From contig OU015655.1 of assembly GCA_907165275.2 (NCBI GenBank), positions 4,042,501 through 4,106,500 on the forward strand: 64,000 nt of DNA, read 5' to 3'. The position numbers and the translations under genes are program-made. Shown here one piece after another: positions 11,753 to 23,654 of the stretch (positions are counted from its first letter, which is position 1; the number at the start of each line of letters is the position of its first letter). This DNA comes from Zygaena filipendulae (lineage: Eukaryota; Arthropoda; Insecta; Lepidoptera; Zygaenidae). The notes beneath the pieces were generated by a model that was not told the DNA's origin, ran no database searches, and saw nothing but the letters and a program-made list of their open reading frames with translations.

Positions 11753-12710
11753 ATGAAAACAATCCACTGAGTATAGGTATAAAGTTGTTTGTAACTTCAA
11801 GAATCGAATTGTCTACCTTTAACCTTTAAAGTAAATTGATTGCGATGAACAATATCTAAGTTTCAATTTAAACTCAAGCCAAGCAGTAACCTTTAAATCA
11901 CAGCAGACTATTCTAGTATCCCATGTTTATAGAAGTCAGTGACCAATGACCGTAATATACATACAGTACACACTTAAATGTTATCAGACTGTAGATACCT
12001 ACATTTGATCTTCATATTATGTGTGATATCGAAGGATCGAAGGTTTTCAAGAGAGACTGCTGACGACAACGTTAAGGTGCTCGACGACTGCTTTAGGTAT
12101 CTCTGGCGGGTGGTATCTAGCCAGATAATGGAAAATTCCCTACCATCATGCTATAATTTACGATGTTTTCCTTCTGCTCATTGTTGGGGTTTGAACTTTC
12201 AACTTGCGGCGTGCTGTGCAAATGATCCAACTACTGACTACTATTGTCGCAGTACTTATAGTGGGATCTGTTTCACCTTTTGTCTACAAATCATCAAATT
12301 CCGTCAAAAAAGTCTTAACTATTGGTATTACATTCATCGATATCATGATACGACATTCCTTTCCATCAAACATTATTTATGAGCACAAAGGTACAAGTAG
12401 CAAGAGGTATATGCATATATTATACTTTATTGTCCTTGTTTGATGGCCAGATGACCCCGAGTTGGCTGGTCAAGTAATACGTAAATAAAAATGATTTGAT
12501 TCGAATAAAAAACAAAAAGAAACGAGTATTGCGCATACGTTGGTGATTGGCCTGCCATTCTCAAGGAGGCTGCAAGGGGAAACGTTCCTTGACCTATATT
12601 GAGACGCAGACCAAGCTCACGCGCATTTAATATATTTTTTATTTACACCTTGTTTTATCACAGAAGCCAAGAGCCAAAAGACGATATTTTTTTGTTAGAT
12701 ATTAAACAGA
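11753..12710. other. Non-coding stretch; two overlapping short frames not accepted as genes
   Basis: Overlapping frames of 134 and 79 residues (11978-12382 and 12204-12443) lie here. The second contains a hydrophobic start after Met at 12222 that resembles a signal peptide, but there is no family match, no matched splice pair and no support for expression. Confidence 0.4.
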
Positions 12711-13023
12711 CTGGTGCCCGCGGGTTCACCCTCAGTTCCAGAACAAAAGTATCCTAAACAGCCTTTGAATGATGATTACGTTTTCCCGACATCCGGTTTT
12801 GATAAAACAAGTCCTATATCTCATGCTGTATGTTGCTTCAAGCTAAGCTTGCATGTATTTCGGGATTTCTTTGGGAATGTAATCCTAAATTTAAGTCAAG
12901 ACACCACTGTACACGCTGAGTTTCATTCGAATCTGTCCAGTCCAGTCCAATCTTCTGGACATCATAAACCGATAAACCACAAACCGATAGATATACAAAA
13001 CCTCCAAAAACGACATTACCTAT
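12711..13023 (-). mobile_element. Degenerate family H fragment
   Basis: CTGGTGCCCGCGGGTTCACCC resembles the inverted H terminus CTAGCTGTGCCCCGCGGTTTCACCC, and a later TTCATTCGAATCTGTCCAG resembles the internal TTCATCAAAATCCGTTCAG. An open frame of 110 codons through it is incidental. Confidence 0.4.
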
Positions 13024-13446
13024 CTACACATATAATAAAACAGTAAAATCTGTATGTTAACGCTAATCTACGAAACTAATAAACGAATTATCATCATGCA
13101 GTTTCACAGGTGAATTAAGTAGCTTGGAGCAGTATTTAAACTTTGGTTTATCAAAAACATACTTACCTACGCGTCGAATTGAGACCCCCCTCCTTTTTGG
13201 AAGTCGGTTAAAAGTAGGAATCTGGGAATCCTTACAATTTAAATGCGAACGTAAGTTTATTGGTCTGTTTGTTACGTCTTCACTAACTATTTGACCGATC
13301 GTCATAAAATTTGGGATACTTACCCACAGATTGTCAGGGTTGGAAGGAACATAGTTCCCGCGGGAACTCAGCAAGTAACGCGGGTGAAAGAAATTATGTA
13401 TAATATAAAAGTGTTCAATGCGAGTGAAACCGCGGGCAGCTGCTAG
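13024..13446 (+). mobile_element. Family H element, composite with a family P fragment
   Basis: The left part (ATAATAAAACAGTAAAATC, ATCATGCAGTTTCACAGG) matches the start of the copy at 46094. The right end is GTGAAACCGCGGGCAGCTGCTAG followed by T. In between, CTCCTTTTTGGAAGTCGGTT at about 13190-13209 is an inverted family P end, and a second H-type body follows. It is a mosaic of at least two insertions. Confidence 0.6.
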
Positions 13447-14396
13447 TCTTTAATAGAAGTAAAATGTTATATATTTTGTTGTATAGTTAAACAATGTTGT
13501 GTTTAAATATATTTTTGCGTGGGTCCGCTGACACGTGGTATCCTCTCCAGATTCATTCACTGCCTACAATCAGGTAGGTACCTCGTAGTTGTAGGTCGTG
13601 ATACTTGGCGACCTACTGGGGTAGCAACGTGGGCACGTGCCAAAACAGGTACCTACCTACCTATCAACTTCATGATAAGAGCCACTGAGGTTGTATTGTG
13701 TAAGTTACTGTGCGATTGAGGGTTATTTTTGTGTAGACAGGTACCTACGTATACCTATACATACACAGCATGTGACAAAATGGCGTGGCGATACTTGAAA
13801 ATGATATTCTGATAATATGTAGTACACAGTAATTTGATACTAGTATTTAGCACAAAAGACTTCAAAGTCTTCGAATTTTTTTTTTTAATAAATTAAGGAA
13901 TTGCTTTTGCAACAATACAAATACATGATCTCATAGGCATGTATATCTGGCGATATATCTGTTTAGTTTAATTTATAACTTAGCTGTTGACCGCGGTTTC
14001 TCTTGAGTGAGTTTCAAAATGCTCACAGGAATCCCTTTTTTCTGAGATAAAGATTGTCCTAAATTTTGATCCAGAACAAATTCTATGTATGTGTCATATT
14101 GCATCGAAATCCGTTCAGATGTTTATGCTGCTTAAATTTTTATATTTCCAAATACAGTTGCGTCTCCGCGTTGGCAAGTAAATAATTCATGAAAAATAAA
14201 TTTTACATGTTTGTAAGTAGATATCAACATATACATAATATGTAGTATAAAATCAACAAAGGAGAACATCGTTGGCGTATCACCAATTAACATCGCTGTC
14301 CTTGAATCTCAGACGACCTTAGGGCACAGCGCGCGAGTTATGCATAAAGAATCAAACACTAAATTGGAGCTTGGATAAAAACTGGTCGGGGCACTT
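13447..14396. other. Non-coding stretch containing an H fragment at 13980-14130
   Basis: The segment at 13980-14130 (TAGCTGTTGACCGCGGTTTC, AAATCCGTTCAGATG) is a decayed minus-strand H copy. The rest is AT-rich and includes several TACCTACC tracts. No gene was seen. Confidence 0.5.
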
Positions 14397-14404
14397 TTGC
14401 GCGG

Positions 14405-14520
14405 TGACGTCATTCGACTGCAACGCGCCCGTTTCCGTCGCGCACGCCCGCGCCGGTTCCGATCCGACCGACCGCCGCGAGATTCTTATATAGAAATCGA
14501 GAGTCTAACGGCCAGTCACT
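14405..14520 (+). promoter_or_regulatory. Candidate TATA promoter with a CRE box
   Basis: A GC-rich block in AT-rich surroundings. In order it has a perfect CRE palindrome TGACGTCA (14405-14412), a CpG-rich segment to about 14482, a TATA-like TATATAG (14487-14493), and GCCAGTCACT at 14511 whose A (14514) lies 27 bases beyond the first T of the TATA motif, a plausible initiator. The minus strand also reads TATATAAG here, so the direction is not certain. No coding exon or clear splice donor follows within a few hundred bases. Confidence 0.4.
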
Positions 14521-14904
14521 GTGATCTAGCCATCTGTAGTAGATACAATACCTCCATTAAAAGTTTTCAAATTCTAAATTTGAAAATACTTTATTAGAAA
14601 AAAAGAGAATACGGATGTGTTGCTACAATCACTAAATAATCGCCAGCAGGATCTTAAAACTATGTTCAAATGGCTGTCAATTCGGATATTAGATATCATA
14701 ATAGAACTTACCTAAACTTGATTATTGAAGCTTAATCATAAAATTGATAAGGTTAAAACGCGAGTGCATCCGCGGGGGAATTCAACTGATAAAAAAATAA
14801 AAATAAATAAATACTGAATAGTAGGCAAAATAATGAAAAAACCATCGTATATTCTGTACAATTATTATTAGCTGATGTCTTAAAACTTATCTAAATACAT
14901 AAAA

Positions 14905-15078
14905 TCCTTTACTAATATTATATAAATGCGAAAGTGAGTTTGTTTGTTACGCTTTCACGCCTTAACGACTTAACCGATCATCGAGAAATTTTCCATACAC
15001 GTTTTCAGGGGTACAGAGAAGGACATAGGGTATTTTTATCTCGGAATACCCGCGGGATCTCCGAAATTAACGCGTAAA
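14905..15078 (+). mobile_element. Family H Helitron-like element, 3' end missing
   Basis: Starts A|TCCTTTACTAATATTATATAAATGCGAAAG and follows the H consensus through CGCTTTCACGCCTTAACG and GGATCTCCGAAATTAACGCG. The terminal hairpin and CTAG are missing. Confidence 0.75.
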
Positions 15079-15705
15079 TCAACACCTCATGTAGAATTTA
15101 CATGTGACAATTTTTCTGACAGCTGACAGTTACTGTCAGCTTGCTGTCAACCTTACGATACGCACACCCGCACAACACGTGTACGTACAAGCTGGCCGTC
15201 TTTACGTGTGGAAAAGTACGTACCTACTTGAATCATTTCATTATACGGAGTGTCACCGAGCTGCTGAAACTAACCAAAGTGTTTACATATGGGTTCAACT
15301 GACTGTACAATGTACATGCGTAAGAAATGACAATTTAAAAACAAAACATTGCCAATTTTTATATTACGCGTTAATAGTAACACTTTAAGGTGTTCACGGC
15401 TTTATACTCCCCTCTTTTAAATTTTGATAAAAATGCTTCAATTACAAACTTTGTAAATTACCTTACAAAGTAGCCGTTCATCAAACTGGTAAGCGATGAA
15501 ACCAGATTTATTATTATTACTATGACTCTTTAATGGCGGGCACTAAAGATTCGTCACATGCTCTAAACTAAACATACCTACTTATTGTGCCATTATATCT
15601 TTAAGTCTATCAATGTTACTAATACGTTGATATTTACCCACGGTAGGTATTTTCGTTCAATCACAAATAAAAAACGAAAGCTTGTTGCAGTAACTATTAT
15701 TGAAA
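15079..15705. other. Non-coding stretch
   Basis: Includes a 94-codon open frame (15104-15388) with no recognisable protein features. TCTGACAGCTGACAGTTACTGTCAGC at about 15115 is a local palindrome. Nothing else was seen. Confidence 0.45.
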
Positions 15706-15906
15706 TCTCTATTAATATCATAAATGTGAAAGTAACTCTGTCTGTCTGTCTTTCTATCTGTTACGCTTTCACGCCTTAACGGCTCAACTGATAATCATGA
15801 AATTTTGCATACAGTTTCCAGGGGTACAGAGAAGGACATAGGGTTATCCCAAAATTCCCACAGGAACTCCGAAATTATAGCGGGTGAAGCCGCGGGAAAC
15901 AGCTAG
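15706..15906 (+). mobile_element. Family H copy 1 of a head-to-tail triple array
   Basis: Starts A|TCTCTATTAATATCATAAATG and ends CCGCGGGAAACAGCTAG|T. It has the H body with (CTGT)n and CGCTTTCACGCCTTAACGG. The next copy begins at the following base. Confidence 0.8.
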
Positions 15907-16210
15907 TAATATATTGTAAATGTGAAAGTGTGGATGTTTGGATGTTTCGATGTTTGTTACTCAATCACGCAAAAACGGATGGATGAAATTTGGCATGCAT
16001 GTAGCCTTTGACATGGAAAAGAACATTAGCCTATGTTCTTTTATCCCGGAATTCCCACGGGATCTCCAAAATTAACGCGAGTGAAATCGAATTAATTATT
16101 GCATACTACACGTTGTCAGGGGTACAGAGAAGAACATAGGCTACCTTTTATCCCGGAATTCCCGCGGGATCTCCGACATTAACGCGGGTGAAACCGCGGG
16201 GCACAGCTAG
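15907..16210 (+). mobile_element. Family H copy 2 of the triple array, with an internal duplication
   Basis: Begins TAATATATTGTAAATGTGAAAG, lacking only the first few bases of the H start, and ends CCGCGGGGCACAGCTAG|T. It contains two successive CCGGAATTCCC-GGGATCTCC blocks, the same internal arrangement as the copy at 57468, so this is an inherited subfamily structure. Confidence 0.8.
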
Positions 16211-16395
16211 TTATAAAATAAATGTGAAAGTGTGGATGTTTGTTACTCAATCACGCAAAAACGGTTGAACGGATTTGGATGAAATTTGGCGTGCGCGTTG
16301 TCAGGGGTACAGAGAAGGACATAGGGTACTTTTTATCCCGGAATTCCCGTGGGAACTCCGAAATTACCGCGGGTGAAACCGCGGGGCACAGCTAG
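16211..16395 (+). mobile_element. Family H copy 3 of the triple array
   Basis: Begins TTATAAAATAAATGTGAAAG immediately after the CTAG of copy 2 and ends CCGCGGGGCACAGCTAG|T. It shares GTGTGGATGTTTGTTACTCA with copy 2. Confidence 0.8.
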
Positions 16396-17398
16396 TATCT
16401 ATTATAGAAAAAGTTCTAACGGCTATAGGTTGGTTGCCGATTGAAAAAAGAATCTCGATTTAAAGTATATAGACACTGTCATCTATCGTACGTTGAGTTT
16501 GGTTAGTAAATCAATTTACTTTTACCTTGCTTGCCTTCTTGTTACAAGCTGTATGACACAATATTACTCTTTACAAAATTCCACAAGACAAGTATATTTT
16601 CGATAAAGAATTACCTCTACAACACCGTCTAACGTGTTGTTTCATTATATGTCACCTCACCTATATTCCCTATATTCACCTATATATTCACCTATATTCG
16701 CAGATGGCCAAGATACAGGCTCAGCCTAGTTTGGTCACTGATAGATAGTCTCGTAATTTTGTATTCACCGTTTCTTTGTGTAATAAATAAATAAATAAAT
16801 AAATAAATAATAATATTCTAAAATATTAGTAAAAGAATGTTAGGTAATTTTATTTTGTGGTCTTTCTTACCCACATCAATAAGAGTTGTCGGTAAGTGTA
16901 AAAAAAACAATCTCGAATGATACATACCTACCTAACTTTATTTATTTGGGGTTATAAAACTCCTAAAATGCTTTGAAAATAATGTAATAAAAATACGATG
17001 CCTTTTTTTTGTTTCTTTTATCCGTGCACATTTTTTAATATCTATGTAATTCGTATTATAGGTATATGTGGTGACCAAGAGTTACTGATATAATTTTAAA
17101 GGATTTTCAGATTACATCCAAAATTTACTATCCTAAAAAACTTTGTTTTTCAGCGGAGGTTCAAATCTGGACGACCTAGCTTCGCTCGTAGCGCCATCTA
17201 TTGTTACTAGAAAAGAAGTACCAAACACTCATATTTAATTGCCTGTAAACAAGGATAAAACGACGTTAAATAAATATGAAAAATAGGTAATCGTCAACTA
17301 CAAGACGTTTATGTATTTTGACAGATGATTAGACCTTTAGTTACAGTGTTGCCAACTAGTGAACATAAATTCAGACGACCCATCATAGATTCATTTTA
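16396..17398. other. Non-coding stretch ending with old repeat pieces
   Basis: Contains an (AAAT)n tract at 16782-16812 that looks like the tail of a retroposon (TTTCTTTGTGTAATAAATAA). At 17190-17275 is an inverted piece of the repeat seen at 7195-7400. No gene. Confidence 0.5.
16782..16812. repeat. (AAAT)n simple repeat
   Basis: Eight consecutive AAAT units directly after GTGTAATAAAT. This is probably the A-rich tail of a short retroposon inserted in plus orientation. Confidence 0.75.
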
Positions 17399-17685
17399 CT
17401 AGCAGCTCCCCGCGATTTCACCGTGATAATTTCAGAGTTCCTGCCGAAACTTCGGAATAAAGAGTACCCTATGTCCTAGAACCCTATTTTGTTATATCTC
17501 AATTTTCTGATACACACAACAATAATTTTTATATTTCGACTAATTTCCAAAAAACCTTGACAAATTATACCTACACCTTCCTCATTCTATCTATTAGTGA
17601 AAACCGCATGAAAATCCGTTCAGTACTTTTTGAGTTTATCGCGAACAAACAGACAGAAGTGGCAGAGGACTTTGTTTTATAACAG
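17399..17685 (-). mobile_element. Family H Helitron-like element, diverged subfamily
   Basis: Reads A|CTAGCAGCTCCCCGCGATTTC, then TCAGAGTTCCTG and, at the far end, CATGAAAATCCGTTCAGTAC and AACAAACAGACAGAAG. The same subfamily is present in plus orientation at 61500-61691. Confidence 0.65.
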
Positions 17686-18061
17686 CAAATAGAAGTGATA
17701 CACATTTTATTTATTTAAAAATAAACTAAACACTTTCAAATAGAATTTGGTACACAAACGTTATCTGTTTAATAAAGTAACTATACCGGTATAAAGAGTT
17801 TCCAAGGCAATCCCGATATTCACGTAAGCGAACCCACAGAAACCGCTAGTATAGTATAATATTTATTAAATTTTCATTTACGCAATTTTTTCCAAAAAAT
17901 ATTAAAATCTTAGAAGGCATAAAAAAATCCATCTAACGCTTATAACCTCCTGATGGTTAAATATTTTATTAAACCTTGTTTGAACTTGAATTCAAGACGT
18001 ATGGGGAGTCAAACATGTTTTCAACTATACTAGTATACATATACAATTTTTTTGTTTAAAA

Positions 18062-18153
18062 TAACTGAATCTAGACTCTAGACTTGTTTTTCTTTATTTG
18101 AAATCATTAACTGAATCTAGACTCTAGACTTGTTTTTCTTTGTTTGGAATCAT
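18062..18153. repeat. 46-bp tandem duplication
   Basis: Two adjacent copies of a 46-bp unit beginning TAACTGAATCTAGACTCTAG, differing at only two or so positions (TTTATTTGAAATC against TTTGTTTGGAATC). A recent local duplication; non-coding. Confidence 0.85.
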
Positions 18154-18552
18154 TAACTTATTATTTCTAGGTGAGAAGCGAGACCACACATTCGAATGAG
18201 CGGTTTATTTGATGTATCTTTGAGTTATAATTTTTGTTATAGAAGTACATGCATACTTATAGTAAAAATATATAGGCACACACTTGAGTCACCTTCAAAT
18301 GGCATTATAATGTATCGGAGTTTATTTATTGGCGAGTGAGTCTGAATCTGGTTTTGGAATACCGTGTAGATAGAGGGAAAAAATGCTGATTAAGTTTGAA
18401 ATATATTTTTGGCGTGTAGGTATTCAAGTTATCTAAATGAAAAACGGCTTTGAAATCCACGTATGAAAGTCAAAAAATGGGAATAAGTCAGTGTAATATG
18501 ATAGATATGTATAGTTAAGATATTAAAAAGAATTTTCCATGTACCTAGTAAT

Positions 18553-18871
18553 GGGGATGTTGACTAGGTACTTTTGAAAATCAAAATTCTAATTAGTCCG
18601 TCAGTTAAAAAACAATAGACACGTATTTTTTGCTTTTTCAAATATATTAAAATATACAGAGATAAAGCGCATTAAAATTTAGGGTGAGGGGGTCGTGACG
18701 TCACTAACCGCTAAAACCGCCATACAAACTGTCAGAATAGTGACGTCACGCGAAATTTCAACTCAATATATCGCCGGTATTTTTTAATTACGTAAAAAAA
18801 GAAAAAATACGTGTCCAATATTTTTTTTTAATCTACAAGACGGACTAAAAAAAAAATTAGTCAACATACCC
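18553..18871 (-). mobile_element. Family M miniature element, full length
   Basis: Bounded by GGGGATGTTGACTA and TTAGTCAACATACCC, with AT outside both ends, 319 bp long. It is inverted relative to the copy at 60555. It carries two intact CRE-like TGACGTCA boxes at 18696-18703 and 18741-18748, 45 bp apart. Confidence 0.85.
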
Positions 18872-21866
18872 ATTACCACCATTTTAATTTATTTTAGGAG
18901 AATGCATTAATGAGTATTAAATACATTACCTACTAATAAGTTAACTGGAAGACCATAAATCAAATTGGCCTTATTCATTTGTATTAATTTTATTAATGAC
19001 GTGTAATGAAAATTATAAAACAAATGAATATGAATTTTAACTTTCAGTTTTAGTTCATTGATTGCTCGATTGGGTTCACTACTCGCAAAAATTTAGGTAT
19101 ATACAACTTCTCATTACTGGGAGTTCAATGCAATAAGACAATCCGTGATTTGAAAAAAAAAAAAAAAAACAAAAAAAAATCATCATTGTAAAATGTATTT
19201 TCGAAAACAAACTGACACCGAAATCGCATTACACGGACGTTTGATGGCTCGCTTAGCATTTTTGCACTCCCCAGGCGCGCTGTAGAAGCAATTTAGTTAT
19301 ATTGAATGTTTCGTTAAGGGTTGCCACAAACAATTTCGATAAAAAATGATGAGACGTTAACGATGTACAAACAGCACTTGACCCTCAAATAAAATTGGTT
19401 TGTAAATGATCAAGTAAGCGTTTTCGTTTTATATCATTAGTATGCAGAAGTATCTTGTCATAATAAATATTTCTCAAGTCCGATCACAAAAATATACTTA
19501 ATATGGAGTAATTTTTTTTTAACTTTAGTCTTTTGAAACTACCTATTATGTAATTTTTTCAAATACAATGTAACTGAAGATATGTATACAAAGTTTAGGT
19601 ATTAGGTATGTACATAATTTCATTGTAAAAGGCATTAAATATACTCTAATGACATTATATACGTCATAATATCCTATTGAAAATCAAATATTATCTACGA
19701 CTCGTAAGCTATTACGTATACTGATTGTTAACAAGTTTAAACTATAACGGCGCCGTTTCTGCATACGAAATATTTTTGAAAACTATGATAGGAGCGGATA
19801 TTATTTACTTTTATACGCATTACGATAGACGCAGGAACTGCTTTGGCGATTTGAAAGAAAATTCAACATCTTATGATGTTGAGTTATAGAAAACATTTTG
19901 TGCCGATATAAAAAATAGTTTAAAACATAATATACAAATTCAATCAAGCCTAAATTCCTGAGTTCAAAGTATAATAGGTATTACCTACTGAAATAATTGA
20001 GTTATCAAAAAAATTTGTATGTTTAAAGTATGAACCGAATAACTATATCTAATTATATCTACATTTCGTCTATGATTTTTTTTTTGCAAATTATGCATTG
20101 GAATTGTGTCCAGCGACAACCCTATTTGGAGTCAAACGCGATGTTGCGTGGTGCTGCACCGATGCTGAAGCTAATTGTTGCCCGCGGTTGTCGGTGCCTT
20201 GCGTTCGCTCGTCACGTCGCTACGGACTCTGATTAATTGGCCCTATTACACTACTTATGGAATTGTATTTTTTGGGAAATTCCAGCTGTTCACTCACAAA
20301 GCTGTATATTTTGTATATAGAATTCATTATGATAATGTTCGTTTACTCTCCAGAGAGAATACCGTGAACAAGATTTTTAGGCAGCATAAAGATTTGGTTA
20401 GTTCGTAATACCTGTACAGTGAACATAATATAATTATACTAAAACAGTAGAATCCGCGTGCCTGTCCATTGAATTTTTATCTACCAAAAATTTGAAGGAG
20501 GCGATAGTAGTAAGTAAATATAAAATACAAATAAAAACATTTTTTTAACTTTTGACTGTCTATTCACGCTGATCTCCGATACTAATAAACGGATTATCAA
20601 ACGGTTTTCACAGGCAGACTAAGCTTGGAGCATACCTATTATTTAGGCTTTCTTTTATCAAAATGGTGGCGAAATTTAAAATAGTTATTATTGATAAGGA
20701 CCGATTGTATTATAATGATTCACCTTTTGAAGTAGGTATATGATTTAGAAAAAAAAAAGATGTTTAACTTGTGCATAAATTTAAAAATATGTAACATGGA
20801 AAGCTAAAATGAGCGGATCAATTTCTGATTGCTCCATTTAGCAGTCCGCATTGTACGTAGCACCATTGCGCCGGTTGGCAGCGGTAGCGCAATGGCGTGC
20901 CAATCTCGGATTAAAGCATCCCATACCAGTCATGGGTTAAACTTAGTTTCACCCGGGGCAGTTGCTCGGGACATAAATTTTTTTTATTTCAATTTTCATA
21001 CATTCAACTTTTAATTATGTTAAAACTTGGTTAAACCGCAGTCAAACAAGTGTGTTTGCGTGAAGTTGACAAGCTGATCAAGAAGTTTGTTAAGATCGCT
21101 GACGGTTTATCTAGGACAATGATTGCTTTTTTAACTATAGGTAGGAGGTACACAAAAAAAAAATTGTATATAAAGTTTTGTGTGACTTGGTATTCAATCG
21201 GTTCATGGAAAGAGGAGTTATGGTAATTTGAAGAACGTTTAAAGCACCAATTGACACCAGCGCACTTCCGAACATCAAACGATAGTTTATTTTGATGAAT
21301 AATGTAATATATATAATATATAATAATAATAATAATAATAATATATATAATAATATTTTGATAAAATGATCGTGAATGGTTTGCTTTATGACTCGTGCCT
21401 TTCGTGTTGCTGATAAGTCGTAAGTCGCAACTGGCAACTATTCATCCCTCTAACTAAAGTAGCCTACACACAGGTGCCTTTTGAATCTAGATTTAGGTTA
21501 GTATCGAGTTACGTATAGATCTACGAAAAAAGTTTTTTATATGAGAGGAAAATTATGTCGATATAATATATGAAATTTAATACATAATTAATTAATGAAT
21601 ATGGCAAATCTATTACCTAATTTGTTAGTAGGTTACAAAACTTAATGTATGATATCTACCATAAAAAAAAACTTTGAAGGATCGATTGATTTGCCAAAGT
21701 AACATCATCATCATCAGCCTAGCAGTCCACTGTTGGACATAAGCAGTAAAATAATATGATATAATAATTAAAGTAATATTAACTTGTTTAAAATAATTAT
21801 GCAATTTATGGAACTGAAAAAATGTTATAATATTGAACTAGGATTATTTTCTATTTGTATTTAGAA
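18872..21866. other. Non-coding stretch of 3 kb
   Basis: Contains poly-A near 19153-19179, a 3'-truncated H subfamily copy at about 20428-20662 (AAACAGTAGAATCCGCGTG, as at 46094), a hairpin CCATTGCGC/GCGCAATGG at 20863-20895, a (TAA)n tract at 21321-21342, and a fragment of a common lepidopteran repeat at about 21702-21745 (CAGCCTAGCAGTCCACTGTTGGACAT). No gene was supported. Confidence 0.5.
21321..21342. repeat. (TAA)n microsatellite
   Basis: Seven successive TAA units flanked by TA-rich sequence. Confidence 0.8.
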
Positions 21867-22078
21867 CTAACTGTGCCCCGCGGTTTTACCCGCGTGAATT
21901 TCGGAATTCTCGCAAGAAATCCAAAGTCTCTAATTTACTTTTTAAACCTTCCTTGATCTTCCAAAAATATTTCAATATCAAAATTAGCCAAATCGGTCCA
22001 GTCATTCTCGGATTTTAGCGAGACAAACGAGCAGCAATTCATTTATATACTTACCTATATAAAGATGCATATAGATAA
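21867..22078 (-). mobile_element. Family H Helitron-like element
   Basis: Reads A|CTAACTGTGCCCCGCGGTTTTACCCGCG, the inverted H terminus (CTAG changed to CTAA/TTAG), and continues through CAAATCGGTCCAGTCATTCTC to a weak far end near CTATATAAAG. It belongs to the same subfamily as the plus-strand copy at 33550. Confidence 0.7.
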
Positions 22079-22534
22079 TATCATATATATATAAACTTCA
22101 TATGAATGACAGAATTTATGTGTTTATGATATTTTACCTATTAGTTTCAACTCTAAAATGTCATGATAGACGCGACGCTTGTTGTAAAAATCACAAGCAC
22201 GCCTTTAGCAGACCACCCTAAAATAGCAATGATAATAATAAAAGACACACAAAAAGTTTTTTCTTATATTGTAAAAGAAAGAGAAATATATAAATTGTTA
22301 CGTGCGAGAGGGATAGAGTTACAGTTTTGTCGTAATGGGTGGTCGAATAGTTTGTTTTTTTTATTGTTGCAATTTATGCTTACAGGATATTTGTAATATT
22401 TTATCGGACATAATTGTAGTTGTTATACCTATTATAATTACTCATATTTATTGATACGAGTCAGATAAGTAACTATTTTTATTGACAAACAATACGACAT
22501 TGTGGCTGTGTATGATAGAAAAAGTTGCGAGGAA

Positions 22535-23160
22535 CTTATCTCTCTTTTTAACCGACTTCCAAAAAGGAGGAGGTTATGCATTCGATTGTATGTATGTTTT
22601 GTTTTGTTTTTTTTTATGTATGTTCACCGATTACTCGAAGACGTTTGGATCGATTTCAATTTTTTTTTGTTTGAAAGAGTTTAGTCCCAATTAGGTCCCA
22701 TTGCCACCAAGTCGGGATCTGATGATAGAATCTTGGAGAAATCGAGGGAACTCTTCAAAAATTATAGGCAAACCTATAGCGATTTGGGTATTTTTCATAG
22801 TAAATCGTTCATTTACACACACACAAAACTAAAAAGCTAAAAATAACAAAATACCGATTTAATCCAACAGACAAAAATACACGTAATACTATTATTGGTT
22901 TGTGCTACCACTTTTCAATTTGAAGACGGTGACAAGCCAAATTTGGAGAAGGTAGATTGGCTGAGTCCACTCCCGCCACGAGCTCGTCGTGAGCTGAACA
23001 ACCCAAGAGGGCAGACGTCGTAAGCGGGCTTGGCACCGAATTCAAATTGAAAAGTGGTAGCACAAACCAATAATAGTATTACGTGTATTTTTGTCTGTTG
23101 GATTAAATCGGTATTTTGTTATTTTTAGCTTTTTAGTTTTGTGTTTTTGGAAGTCGGATT
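22535..23160 (+). mobile_element. Family P element ending in a long perfect inverted repeat
   Basis: Starts TTTTTAACCGACTTCCAAAAAGG and runs through the body words shared with 1385. It then enters a 104-bp segment that is repeated exactly in inverted orientation after a 116-bp spacer. The right side ends GTGTTTTTGGAAGTCGG, an inverted form of the start, so the unit has family P termini on both sides. Non-coding. Confidence 0.65.
22821..23144. repeat. Perfect 104-bp inverted repeat with 116-bp spacer
   Basis: Bases 22821-22924 (starting ACACAAAACTAAAAAGC, ending TTTTCAATTTGAA) are the exact reverse complement of 23041-23144. I compared all 104 positions and found no mismatch. A transcript would fold into a long uninterrupted hairpin. 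Confidence 0.9.
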
Positions 23161-23654
23161 TGATTCGTTGATTAGTACCTAGATACAATTCCACCGAAGC
23201 AAAAGTTATTACGACGTTTCAAAGTTTAATATCCATTTTATTAATAGAATACGACGAACGGCGTTCGCTAATTCCACTATTGCAAATTTAATCGCAACTC
23301 GAGGTCACATTATGTTTCATTGTTTACGACTCGATACACATAAAACTCGTAGAGAGGAAGTATAAGTGGGACACCTTTGCTCGAACGTCGACGAACAATA
23401 GCACCGCGGATATAAGGGCGTCACGTCGCGGTAGGGGCGCGCTCATGACGGGTTACTTAATTAATTTACAAGATATTACACACACTTCTACTGAATGAAT
23501 TAAAAAAAAGCTGAAGACTGGTAAGATGACCGGAGGATAGGACGGTGGACGTTGGCAGATGAAATTCAGAGATTATATGGCTGCAGCCAGAGATAGGTAT
23601 AGAAAGACTATGTGAGAAATCGTTACTACCTACCTGAATAATCCTTATATTATA

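Noticed and set aside
11978..12443. Overlapping frames of 134 and 79 codons, one with a hydrophobic, signal-peptide-like start after Met at 12222
   Set aside because: Two unrelated frames overlap in the same DNA, neither resembles a known family, and no good splice sites frame them. A possible donor (AAAG|GTACAAG at about 12378) is weak.
12714..13046. 110-codon open frame
   Set aside because: It overlaps a decayed Helitron-like copy whose words it translates; there is no protein character.
20829..21014. Possible tRNA-like sequence (TTGGCAGCGGTAGCGC)
   Set aside because: A box A-like word and a hairpin are present, but no box B at the right distance and no acceptor stem.
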